Positions 1 to 6,829 of a DNA stretch of 9,674 nucleotides are shown in pieces. This DNA is from Bacteroidota bacterium (GTDB lineage: Bacteria; Bacteroidota; Bacteroidia; Bacteroidales; GCA-2748055). Below the pieces are notes generated by a model. The model saw only the letters and a program-made list of their open reading frames with translations. It had not been told where the DNA came from and did not search any database. The translations under genes were made by a program, and so were the position numbers. The number at the start of each line of letters is the position of its first letter. Positions within the stretch are counted from its first letter, which is position 1. The stretch is from contig DAOWNM010000082.1 of assembly GCA_030642565.1 (NCBI GenBank), positions 1 through 9,674 of the forward strand, read 5' to 3'.

Positions 1-1214
1 GCCATATCAAAGTTTGAATGAGCTTCTGTACGGTTTTCCGGACTCTCTTTGCAGGCCCTGATCCAGTCCTGTTCATGCGGGCCATCCTGGATACCGCCCA
101 CAGGATAATCCTTTACCCTGCGAAGTGTTTCAGGAACATTGGGTTTTCGGCCCGAAAGCAGACGGGGATTGATCCCGCCCAGGTTACAGATCAATTTGTC
201 TTTGGAACCCACAAAAAGGCACCCTCCCATACCATCTTCCATGATGGGCTCTCCATCGGCCAGTTCTACAGGCCTGGAGGGCATAATTCCCCCGTCATAC
301 CAGAATATCTTTGCTTCGGGCATTCCCTCTCTCTGGGGGAAGGTATACTCCACCACCTCTGCCTGGGGAGCCGATTCAGTATTGACCAGGGTGGATGAAC
401 CCTGGACCTTGGTGGGGTATCCCAGTTTCAGTGAACTGAATACGGGGTTGAGGATGTGACAGGCCATATCGCCCAGCGCACCGGTTCCGAAATCCCACCA
501 TCCCCTCCAGTTCCAGGGGGTATAGATATCATGGAAAGGTCGCATGGGGGCCGGACCGATAAAGAGGTCCCAGTTCATGGTTTCGGGTGGTGTCATTACC
601 TCTTTGGGCCGCTCCAGTCCCTGTGGCCAGATGGGACGGTTGGTCCATGCATGCACCTCCTTCACCTCGCCTATCTCACCTGCCCAGATCCACTCTTCCA
701 CTGTACGGGCCTCAGGGGCAGAGTTCCCCTGGTTACCCATCTGCGTGGCTACTCTGTATTCCCGGGCAAGGCTGGTCAATAACCTCGATTCGTAGACCGA
801 GTGGGTCAGTGGTTTCTGGCAATAGACATGTTTCCCCATTTTAATGGCAGTGGCTGCAATGGCCGCGTGGGTATGATCGGACGTTGCGATCATTACAGCA
901 TCAATATCATCTCTCATCTCTTCCAGCATGATGCGCCAGTCCCAGTATCGTTTTGCTGCAGGAAAAACATCAAAGCACTCCTGTGCATATTTCCAGTCCA
1001 CATCGCACAGGGCAACAATGTTCTCACTCTCCATCGCTTTCAGGTTGACCTGTCCTTTTCCGCCAATACCGATGCCCGCGATGTTCAATTTATCACTGGG
1101 AGCCACATGTCCCAGTGCTCTTCCCATCACATTGCTGGGAATGATGGTGATTCCGGCAGCGGCCGCTGCTGTTGTTTTGAGAAATGTGCGTCTGTCTGAA
1201 GATGAATTTTTCAT
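1..1214 (-). CDS. Tat-exported Gfo/Idh/MocA-family oxidoreductase, QKP subtype (3' end beyond left edge)
   Basis: The reading frame is open from the ATG at 1214 to the left edge, giving 404 codons with no stop, so the C-terminus is missing. The N-terminus is a twin-arginine signal: RRTFLK at residues 8-13, then an alanine-rich hydrophobic stretch, so export to the periplasm is likely. A Rossmann nucleotide-binding motif, GIGIGG, follows at residues 47-52, then CDVD (70-73), TSDHTH (111-116) and YCQKPLTHSVYE (131-142). Most Gfo/Idh/MocA enzymes have EKP at this last position; QKP marks a subgroup I know from exported Bacteroidetes and Planctomycetes proteins. The last residues visible, SNFDMA, resemble a late conserved segment of the family, so probably only a few dozen residues are lost. 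These enzymes use NAD(P) to oxidise or reduce sugars; the substrate here cannot be told. The gene is divergent from a second, dissimilar member. Family is confident, substrate unknown. Confidence 0.93.
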   Translation of the reverse strand, partial: MKNSSSDRRTFLKTTAAAAAGITIIPSNVMGRALGHVAPSDKLNIAGIGIGGKGQVNLKAMESENIVALCDVDWKYAQECFDVFPAAKRYWDWRIMLEEMRDDIDAVMIATSDHTHAAIAATAIKMGKHVYCQKPLTHSVYESRLLTSLAREYRVATQMGNQGNSAPEARTVEEWIWAGEIGEVKEVHAWTNRPIWPQGLERPKEVMTPPETMNWDLFIGPAPMRPFHDIYTPWNWRGWWDFGTGALGDMACHILNPVFSSLKLGYPTKVQGSSTLVNTESAPQAEVVEYTFPQREGMPEAKIFWYDGGIMPSRPVELADGEPIMEDGMGGCLFVGSKDKLICNLGGINPRLLSGRKPNVPETLRRVKDYPVGGIQDGPHEQDWIRACKESPENRTEAHSNFDM

Positions 1215-1371
1215 ATCGTTAGTTTGTGTGTGCAGAGCAATAAAAGTAATAAATATTTGAAGCAAAGTATACAGATAAAAAATGATAATTCTGCGGTTGC
1301 CTGCCTGAAGGATTTGTTATAATTTACTGGAGACAAAAGACCATTAACCAATAACCATTAACCTTTCCCTT
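1215..1371. promoter_or_regulatory. Divergent intergenic region between the two oxidoreductase genes
   Basis: This 157-bp AT-rich spacer must hold the promoters of both divergent oxidoreductase genes. For the rightward gene, a TTG at 1297-1299 is followed after 20 nt by TAATTTAC at 1320-1327. That is a partial match to the Bacteroidetes pattern (TTG, 19-21 nt, TAnnTTTG). For the leftward gene I see only weak candidates, such as TACTTTTA about 25 bp before its start without a correctly spaced TTG. Neither start codon has a clear Shine-Dalgarno sequence. Promoter assignment here is tentative. Confidence 0.4.
1340..1363 (+). repeat. Short direct repeat ACCATTAACC x2 in the leader of the rightward oxidoreductase gene
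   Basis: ACCATTAACC occurs at 1340-1349 and again at 1354-1363, a 14-bp period, ending 8 bp before the ATG at 1372. It lies just downstream of the candidate promoter and so probably in the 5' untranslated leader. It could be a translation-enhancing AT-rich leader or simple sequence drift; no function can be assigned. Confidence 0.5.
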
Positions 1372-2697
1372 ATGTCAACTCGCAGATCATTTTTAAAAAC
1401 TTCAACGGCAGCAGCTGCCGGACTTGGAATATCAACATCGCTTTCAGCCTCCATTTTGTCACCTTCCCGGGTGCTTGGAGCCAATGATAGAATCAATGTG
1501 GCCCTGATTGGTGCCCACAATATGGGGTGGTACGATCTGGAGGATCTGCTGAAGCAACCTAATGTGGAGTGTCATACCCTCTGCGATGTGGATGGAACGG
1601 TGCTGACAGATAGAGTTAGATATTTTGCAAACATAGATGGCCCAAAACCCAACATTACCATGGATTACCGCATGGTACTGGAAGATAAGGATATTGATGC
1701 CGTGGTGATAGGAACCCCCGATCACTGGCACTGCCTGCCCACTGTGGAGGCCTGCCAGGCAGGAAAGCACGTCTATGTGGAGAAGCCACTGGCCAACTCG
1801 GTGGGAGAGATCAATGTGATGCTGGATGCGGCCCGGAAGTATAAGAGCCTGGTCCAGGTGGGACAGCAGCAACGTAGTGGCGCCCACTGGAAAAGTGCCA
1901 TCGATTTTGTAAAGTCCGGCAAGCTGGGAACCATTCGCCAGGTGAAATTCTGGGGCAACTTCAATTACGGTGCGGGCAATATGCCGGTGCCCGATTCAGA
2001 TGTACCTGAAGGGGTGAATTATGACCGCTGGCTGGGACCAGCACCCAAACGTCCATTTAATAAGAACCGGTTCCATGGCTCCTGGAGGATGTTCAGGGAT
2101 TATGGTGGTGGATTGCTGAGCGATTGGGGCGTACACCTGATCGATATGGGACTCTGGGCCATGGATGTGAAGTCAGCTCCAAAATCGGTTCAGGCGCTGG
2201 GTGGGAATTTTGCCAGCAGTGACCGGGCTCTTGAGATGCCCGATACCCTCACTGTGCTTTACGAGATGGAGGGGTATAATATGATATGGGAGCACAATGG
2301 AGGAGTGGAGACAGGACCATATGACCAGAATTACGGGGTGAAGTTTATCGGGAGCAACGGGACCCTGGTAGCGGATCGCGATAGGTGGCGGATCTTCCCC
2401 GAGCGAAAGGGTAAGGATTGGCGTATGGAGGCAGTGCCTGAGCAGTCCGGCGACTACAAATCACATATCAACCATTGTGAGAACTTTATAAGGGCCATCA
2501 GGTATGGCGACTCACTGAATGCGGAGATAGAGTTTGGTCACCGTTCGGCCCTCTATGCACACCTGGGGAACATTGCCTACTGGGCCAATGACCGCGTGGT
2601 ATATGATGAGAAGCAGCGCAGGATCACCAGTTCGGAAAAGGCTGATGCACTGCTGACACCTGCCTACAGGGCACCGTGGAAATTTCCTTCGCTCTAA
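1372..2697 (+). CDS. Tat-exported Gfo/Idh/MocA-family oxidoreductase, EKP subtype
   Basis: This 441-residue protein begins with a twin-arginine signal (RRSFLK, residues 4-9, followed by an Ala/Ser-rich hydrophobic stretch), so it is probably folded with its cofactor and exported to the periplasm. The Rossmann domain follows, with an unusual nucleotide loop, GAHNMG (47-52), where the family normally has GxGxxG. CDVD (71-74) and GTPDHWH (114-120) come next, then the canonical EKPL (137-140) carrying the usual catalytic lysine. The C-terminal domain contains SDWGVHLID (250-258), which fits the family's active-site Asp/His pattern. Length is normal for secreted members. The ATG at 1372 puts the RR motif at the very N-terminus as expected. 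Its end is 3 bp from the end of the convergent nitrilase-like gene. Substrate is unknown; a sugar or sugar derivative is likely by family. Confidence 0.95.
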   Translation: MSTRRSFLKTSTAAAAGLGISTSLSASILSPSRVLGANDRINVALIGAHNMGWYDLEDLLKQPNVECHTLCDVDGTVLTDRVRYFANIDGPKPNITMDYRMVLEDKDIDAVVIGTPDHWHCLPTVEACQAGKHVYVEKPLANSVGEINVMLDAARKYKSLVQVGQQQRSGAHWKSAIDFVKSGKLGTIRQVKFWGNFNYGAGNMPVPDSDVPEGVNYDRWLGPAPKRPFNKNRFHGSWRMFRDYGGGLLSDWGVHLIDMGLWAMDVKSAPKSVQALGGNFASSDRALEMPDTLTVLYEMEGYNMIWEHNGGVETGPYDQNYGVKFIGSNGTLVADRDRWRIFPERKGKDWRMEAVPEQSGDYKSHINHCENFIRAIRYGDSLNAEIEFGHRSALYAHLGNIAYWANDRVVYDEKQRRITSSEKADALLTPAYRAPWKFPSL

Positions 2698-2700
2698 AAG

Positions 2701-3621
2701 TCAATAGAGGATAGCGGACTCCTGCTTCTTCCAGTAGTCGTGCCAGGTGGTTCCCTGTCCAGGCCTGGGCTCCGGATTGATATCCACGTAAAAGATGGTA
2801 TCGGCATTGTCACCATAAGGAGCATTAAGGATCTCTTTTCCACCCGGACCAATCACCATGGAACAGCCTATTGCTTTGGCACCCTCCCAGGGCCCTCCGG
2901 TCATCCAGCCCACATTGCTACAACTGGCGATCCAGACTCGAAAGTCTTTCGCCACTGGTTTGTAGGCATCCCTCCACAAGTCGCCATATGGTTTTTCAAT
3001 GTTGTTATGATCGGCGGAGACAGCCCAGCTGCTGGGAGAGAGGATGACATCTGCCCCCATATAGGCCAGCGTTCGGAGAATTTCGCGATTGCCTGTGGTC
3101 GCATCGGCGCAAATCATAATACCAATGGTACCCAGATCGGTATGAACCACCTGCAAACTTTGTCCCAGGGCATAATAGGCATGACCAATATCAAGCTCAT
3201 TAATCTTCCTGTGCAGGAGGATCACCTTGCCCGTTGGATCAATTAATACAGCGGAGTTATAAACGGTTTCCCCTTCTAATTCTGTTAAGCCCGAGCAAAT
3301 ATATATCTGATACTTCTTTGCTAGTGAGCTCAGGAGTTGAGCGCTCTTACCCCGGGGAACTGGTTGGGCTAAAAAGCGTGCAGAAGGATCGGTCCAACCC
3401 AGATCCATGGTTTCGGGTAACAGCACTATCTGAGCCCCCTGTTTCGCAGCTTCCTCAATCATTTCCCTTGCATGTTCCAGGTTGGTATCAAGTGCTCCAC
3501 CCACCACCCGCATCTGTGCTACAGCCAGTTTGAATGGTTTCAACTCTTCCTGTGAGTGACAAAGCAGAGGAGTGGAAATACTCATTGCTACAATCAAAAT
3601 GAAGCTAAGTAACCGTTTCAT
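2701..3621 (-). CDS. Exported carbon-nitrogen hydrolase (nitrilase superfamily)
   Basis: From the chosen start at 3621 the product is 306 residues. It opens with MKRLLSF and a hydrophobic stretch up to about residue 20 (LLCHSQ), a signal peptide, so the mature enzyme should be periplasmic. The cysteine there lacks a good lipobox, so lipoprotein status is doubtful. The catalytic triad of the superfamily is intact: Glu70 (LLPETMD), Lys139 (LLHRKINE) and Cys171 (MICADA). Such enzymes cleave amide or carbamoyl C-N bonds; the closest functional classes include N-carbamoyl amino acid amidohydrolases and omega-amidases, but nothing here fixes the substrate. Export is uncommon in this superfamily, which is mostly cytoplasmic. 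An alternative ATG at 3663 would add 14 polar residues before the signal and start 5 bp after the mutase stop; I prefer 3621 because it gives a normal signal peptide. It is the last gene of the minus-strand operon. Confidence 0.9.
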   Translation of the reverse strand: MKRLLSFILIVAMSISTPLLCHSQEELKPFKLAVAQMRVVGGALDTNLEHAREMIEEAAKQGAQIVLLPETMDLGWTDPSARFLAQPVPRGKSAQLLSSLAKKYQIYICSGLTELEGETVYNSAVLIDPTGKVILLHRKINELDIGHAYYALGQSLQVVHTDLGTIGIMICADATTGNREILRTLAYMGADVILSPSSWAVSADHNNIEKPYGDLWRDAYKPVAKDFRVWIASCSNVGWMTGGPWEGAKAIGCSMVIGPGGKEILNAPYGDNADTIFYVDINPEPRPGQGTTWHDYWKKQESAILY

Positions 3622-3668
3622 TGGATAGAAGTTAAATCTTGATATATCTTTTTTTCCTTGCATATATT

Positions 3669-5198
3669 CTATTTATGATTGATTGCCGTGATATCGAGTT
3701 TTTCAAAGCCTGAAAGCAGTTTTTGTAACCGGACCCTGATCTGATTTACGCCCCCCTGAACAGAAGATTCGATATTCAGGGCCATCTCCGGATCGTGCAG
3801 TGATATCCTGAGCAGAAACCACCCCTCCTCACCTTTATGGCTGCACTCTATGCGAATCCCTTCATAGTTGGGTTTTTCAGGGCTCCATCCATCCACGGAT
3901 TCAACCATTTTTCCCAACTGTTTTAGTACAACAGATCCGTAGGCCGAAAAATCGTCCGACCTGATTTTGAGCCTGTATTCCCCTGATTCCAGGGACCTTG
4001 GCAGAGGCGAGATCAGATCACCAAGTGACCTTCCCTGGCGGTTTAATTTTGACATCTGGATCATAAGTTTAGCTACCAGGAAGGCCCCGTCGTCCAGGAA
4101 GTGGTTCTCCTTCAGTGCGGCGTGACCGGAAGTTTCAATGGCCAGCCACGACTCGGTACCCTCCTGGTTCAGACGCAACGATTCATTAATCACATTTTTA
4201 TATCCCCTTTTAAACCTGTGGTGCGTACCGTTCAGGTGATCTTCAATAAACCATTTCAATCCAGCCGATGTGATGGAGTCTGTGACAATCACGGAGCCGG
4301 GATGCTCCTCAAGAACAACTGCGGAGATCAGTGCGATCAGTTCATTGCGGTTAATGGCATTTCCTTCGGCATCCACAAGGGCCGACCGGTCCACATCGGT
4401 ATCGAAGATGATTCCCAGGTCCGCCTTTTCACGCAGGACGGCATCGCAAATGGAGGCCATGGCTTCCCCATCTTCCGGGTTGGGAACATGGTTGGGGAAC
4501 CTTCCGTCAGGCAGGAGGAACTGACTGCCCGATGTATCTGCCCCCAGAGGTTCAAGCACCTTGCCGGCAAAAAAACCACCTGCTCCGTTTCCTGCATCAA
4601 CAATGATTTTCAGACCTTGCAGTGGTCTGTTATAATGGTCGGGATCATTGACTCCCTTCCGGATAGTATCCACCAGGAAAGCAGAATATTCTGATATAAA
4701 ATCAACCTTTTCGCGGTGACCTTTCTTCTGATCGCGCTCTGTTCTCTTCTCTGCGGCTATGCGGAGCAGGTCGCGTATATTGTTTTTGTCAAAACCGCCC
4801 TTTGCAGTAAAGAATTTCATTCCGTTCCGGTTGAACGGAAGATGGCTGGCCGTAAGCATCACGCCGCCTTCCACCCCGTGGTCCGGATGGATAGTGGTCA
4901 TATACATGGCGGGTGTTGAGGCGAGTCCGCAATCCATCACATTAAATCCCTCATCCAGCAGTCCCGAGATAAAGGCATTTTTCAGTGCCGCTCCGGAGAT
5001 CCTTGAATCTGTTCCCACAGCCACCTTTTTGGATCCTGTACCATTCTTTTCAAGCCAGGTAGCAAATGCCCGGCCCAGCTGTGTGGCCACCTCCGGGGTC
5101 AGGTTTACATTTTCGCCGGGAACACCCCCCAAGGCTACTCCCCGGATATCTGATCCATTCTGGAGTTTCTGTAGTATCTTATAACTAAGCCTTGTCAT
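3669..5198 (-). CDS. Phosphoglucomutase/phosphomannomutase family (alpha-D-phosphohexomutase)
   Basis: The protein has 509 residues, in the range for this four-domain family that moves phosphate between C1 and C6 of hexoses through a phosphoserine. In order: SDIRG near the start (16-20), the phosphoserine loop TASHLP (116-121, Ser118), the metal-binding loop DTDVDR (266-271), the sugar-recognition region ETSGHAALKENHFLDDG (355-371), and a C-terminal phosphate-binding segment around Arg464-Pro470 (RISLHDP). The loops differ from the usual bacterial TASHNP and DGDADR/DGDGDR, placing it in a divergent branch; as I recall, some plant homologues also have TASHLP. All metal-binding aspartates and the serine are present, so it should be active. 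It is cytoplasmic, with no signal. It starts 6 bp after the small membrane-protein gene and ends 5-47 bp before the nitrilase-like gene, hence the same operon. Exact substrate is unknown. Confidence 0.93.
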   Translation of the reverse strand: MTRLSYKILQKLQNGSDIRGVALGGVPGENVNLTPEVATQLGRAFATWLEKNGTGSKKVAVGTDSRISGAALKNAFISGLLDEGFNVMDCGLASTPAMYMTTIHPDHGVEGGVMLTASHLPFNRNGMKFFTAKGGFDKNNIRDLLRIAAEKRTERDQKKGHREKVDFISEYSAFLVDTIRKGVNDPDHYNRPLQGLKIIVDAGNGAGGFFAGKVLEPLGADTSGSQFLLPDGRFPNHVPNPEDGEAMASICDAVLREKADLGIIFDTDVDRSALVDAEGNAINRNELIALISAVVLEEHPGSVIVTDSITSAGLKWFIEDHLNGTHHRFKRGYKNVINESLRLNQEGTESWLAIETSGHAALKENHFLDDGAFLVAKLMIQMSKLNRQGRSLGDLISPLPRSLESGEYRLKIRSDDFSAYGSVVLKQLGKMVESVDGWSPEKPNYEGIRIECSHKGEEGWFLLRISLHDPEMALNIESSVQGGVNQIRVRLQKLLSGFEKLDITAINHK

Positions 5199-5204
5199 GG
5201 TGCA

Positions 5205-5384
5205 TCAGTTTTGGGTTCGTTTCTGACCCAGCCATGGGATAGCACCCGAAAACCAGAGCACAGTTCCTACAGCCATATAGAGCTTCATCTGGCCGATCTC
5301 AATGACATCGAAATAGAACAGCAGGGAGGGAACAAGGGTCATAGTAAGACCCACAACGGCCACTATTTTGTAGAAGTTTTTCAT
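5205..5384 (-). CDS. Small two-helix membrane protein, 59 residues, coupled to the transporter
   Basis: The ATG at 5384 opens a frame of 59 codons ending in TGA at 5205-5207. Its start overlaps the transporter stop by 4 bp (ATGA, 5381-5384), the classic arrangement for translational coupling, and its stop lies 6 bp before the mutase start. The protein begins MKNFYK, then has a hydrophobic helix at about residues 7-26 (ending LVPSLLFYF). A short polar link (DVIEIGQ) follows, then a second helix at about 33-52 containing VGTVLWFSGAIPWLG, and a basic tail (QKRTQN). Two membrane segments with a positive N- and C-terminus predict a hairpin with both ends in the cytoplasm. I recall similar short proteins with a GTxLWF motif next to secondary transporters in Bacteroidetes, but cannot confirm homology here. 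It is plausibly a transporter accessory subunit. It is short enough to be missed by length-filtered gene calling. Confidence 0.82.
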   Translation of the reverse strand: MKNFYKIVAVVGLTMTLVPSLLFYFDVIEIGQMKLYMAVGTVLWFSGAIPWLGQKRTQN

Positions 5385-6766
5385 GTCAGGTTAAGTTTAA
5401 GGTTTTTCTGGTACATTTTACTGAACAGCAGATAGGCTCCCAGCGAAAGGATCCAGATGGGTGCCGGAAGGAAAAAGAGCTCAATCTTAAAGTAGAGGTT
5501 CAGGAAAAGGGCCAGTGCCAGCATGATAAACCAGGTGGCTCCGGCAGCTAAATTGAAGTCAATCTTCTTTTTCTCAGCATAGAAGGATTGTAGTCCCAGT
5601 TTAGGAATGAAATAGAAATCAGCCAGTATCACCGCCCCCATGGGGATCAGCACCAGGCCGTAGAGGGCAACAAAATCGAGTAGTTTCATGACAAGGGCGG
5701 GAAACATGGCTGCTGTGGTGGTGATGGCACCCGCCAGAAGTGTAACCTTCCACCTGGACCACCCGGAAGCGACCTGTAGTGCCATACCGGCCCTGTAGAG
5801 GGTTGGGTTGGCAGTGGTCCACCCGGCAATAACCACACAGATGGCTCCGGCGATCCCGATGGCTTCGTAAGCCACCACACCGGGTGCATCAGAGTTGGCA
5901 GCTGCATACAATATTCCGGATGCGATCCAGGCCACATAGTGCCCCAGAAACATCCCCACTGCAGATGAAAATCCATACTGCCATTTTTTCGCATACCGCA
6001 GTATGGTCAGGTCCGACATGCCCAGGTGCATGGCTGCATTGGCCAGCCATGTAAAGAATACTACGTGCCAGAAGGAGAACTGCGATTGTCCCTCCCTGGC
6101 CACCCCGGTCCATATACTCTCCCGGGCAACCTCCCAGAAGTTCCCAGCCCCAGGGGTAACACCAAGTTTGGGTAGCACGGCAATAGCTGCTGTGACGAAG
6201 ATCAGGAACATCCAGGGAGCGGCCACCTTGGCAAACCGGGCCAATGCATCAAATCCCAGGATGGCCATGGCGGTAATGACCGTTCCCACACCCAGCACCG
6301 TCACCACCCATCCCACACTATTGGGAAGCATATCACTCAGGGCCGGCATCTCGATGCCAAAGGGGATCCCTACTGCTGTGGCAGCCACAGCAACCATGGC
6401 CCCCGCCAGGAAGCAGAACATCAGGGCGTTCACAATATTGTATATAAATACCAGCATCGATCCACAGATCTTCTTTAGCTGCCAGTAGAGTGATAGCCTC
6501 ACTTTTACAGCGATAGGGGCAGTCAGGAAGGCCCAGCTGCCGATGGCCAGGATATTTCCGATGAGTCCCCCGATAAACATATCACGAACAGAGACCCCAT
6601 GGGCCACGAAGAGCATGCCGATCACAAATTCGGTGCCGGCCACATGCTCACCGGCGTACATACCGAGGAAGTTTCCAATACCCTGCAGTTTGTTCCTGGT
6701 GACCGGCTCCCGGTCAAACTCATAGAGACTATCGAGCCGTTTTAAAATAGAAGATTTGTCAGCCAT
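5381..6766 (-). CDS. NCS1-type permease (cytosine/purine permease-like)
   Basis: This 461-residue protein is almost entirely hydrophobic helices, about 12 membrane segments, after a 25-residue polar N-terminus (ending EPVTRNKLQG). The opening segment GNFLGMYAGEHVAGTEFVIG (about 31-50) and the later ILGFDALARFAKVAAPW region are typical of the NCS1 family, whose members import nucleobases, allantoin, hydantoins or related vitamins together with sodium or protons. It sits in the inner membrane. It is the first gene of the minus-strand operon and is coupled to the small membrane protein by a 4-bp overlap. Upstream at 6767-6859 are a candidate promoter and repeated sites that suggest control by an AraC-type activator, most simply the one encoded next to it. 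The family call is confident. The substrate is not: the rhamnose neighbourhood suggests a sugar-linked role, while the family suggests a nitrogen heterocycle. Confidence 0.9.
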   Translation of the reverse strand: MADKSSILKRLDSLYEFDREPVTRNKLQGIGNFLGMYAGEHVAGTEFVIGMLFVAHGVSVRDMFIGGLIGNILAIGSWAFLTAPIAVKVRLSLYWQLKKICGSMLVFIYNIVNALMFCFLAGAMVAVAATAVGIPFGIEMPALSDMLPNSVGWVVTVLGVGTVITAMAILGFDALARFAKVAAPWMFLIFVTAAIAVLPKLGVTPGAGNFWEVARESIWTGVAREGQSQFSFWHVVFFTWLANAAMHLGMSDLTILRYAKKWQYGFSSAVGMFLGHYVAWIASGILYAAANSDAPGVVAYEAIGIAGAICVVIAGWTTANPTLYRAGMALQVASGWSRWKVTLLAGAITTTAAMFPALVMKLLDFVALYGLVLIPMGAVILADFYFIPKLGLQSFYAEKKKIDFNLAAGATWFIMLALALFLNLYFKIELFFLPAPIWILSLGAYLLFSKMYQKNLKLNLT

Positions 6767-6789
6767 AATTTAATTATCAAATTGTGCAA

Positions 6790-6820
6790 ACAAGATAAGG
6801 TGCTCTCCCTTTTTGTACAA
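6790..6820 (-). promoter_or_regulatory. Candidate promoter of the permease operon (Bacteroidetes-type)
   Basis: On the minus strand a TTG at 6820-6818 is followed after 20 nt by TATCTTGT at 6797-6790. The spacing fits the Bacteroidetes primary sigma factor; the -7 element matches TAnnTTTG at four of six fixed positions. Transcription would begin near 6786, about 20 nt before the permease ATG. An imperfect -7 element agrees with a need for an activator at the upstream repeats. Confidence 0.45.
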
Positions 6821-6829
6821 TATACAATC

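Noticed and set aside
18..1260. Several overlapping plus-strand frames in the first 1.2 kb
   Set aside because: They are all shadows of the leftward oxidoreductase gene, which has no in-frame stop because it leaves the window and is supported by Tat, Rossmann and QKP motifs.
4101..4694. Open frame of 197 codons on the plus strand, antisense to the mutase gene
   Set aside because: It lies wholly inside a well-supported mutase gene on the other strand, has no recognisable domain, and its composition is that of a complementary shadow frame.
6003..6488. Open frame of 161 codons on the plus strand, antisense to the permease
   Set aside because: Its Ala/Thr/Pro-rich translation is the expected reverse shadow of hydrophobic helix codons; no promoter or family match.
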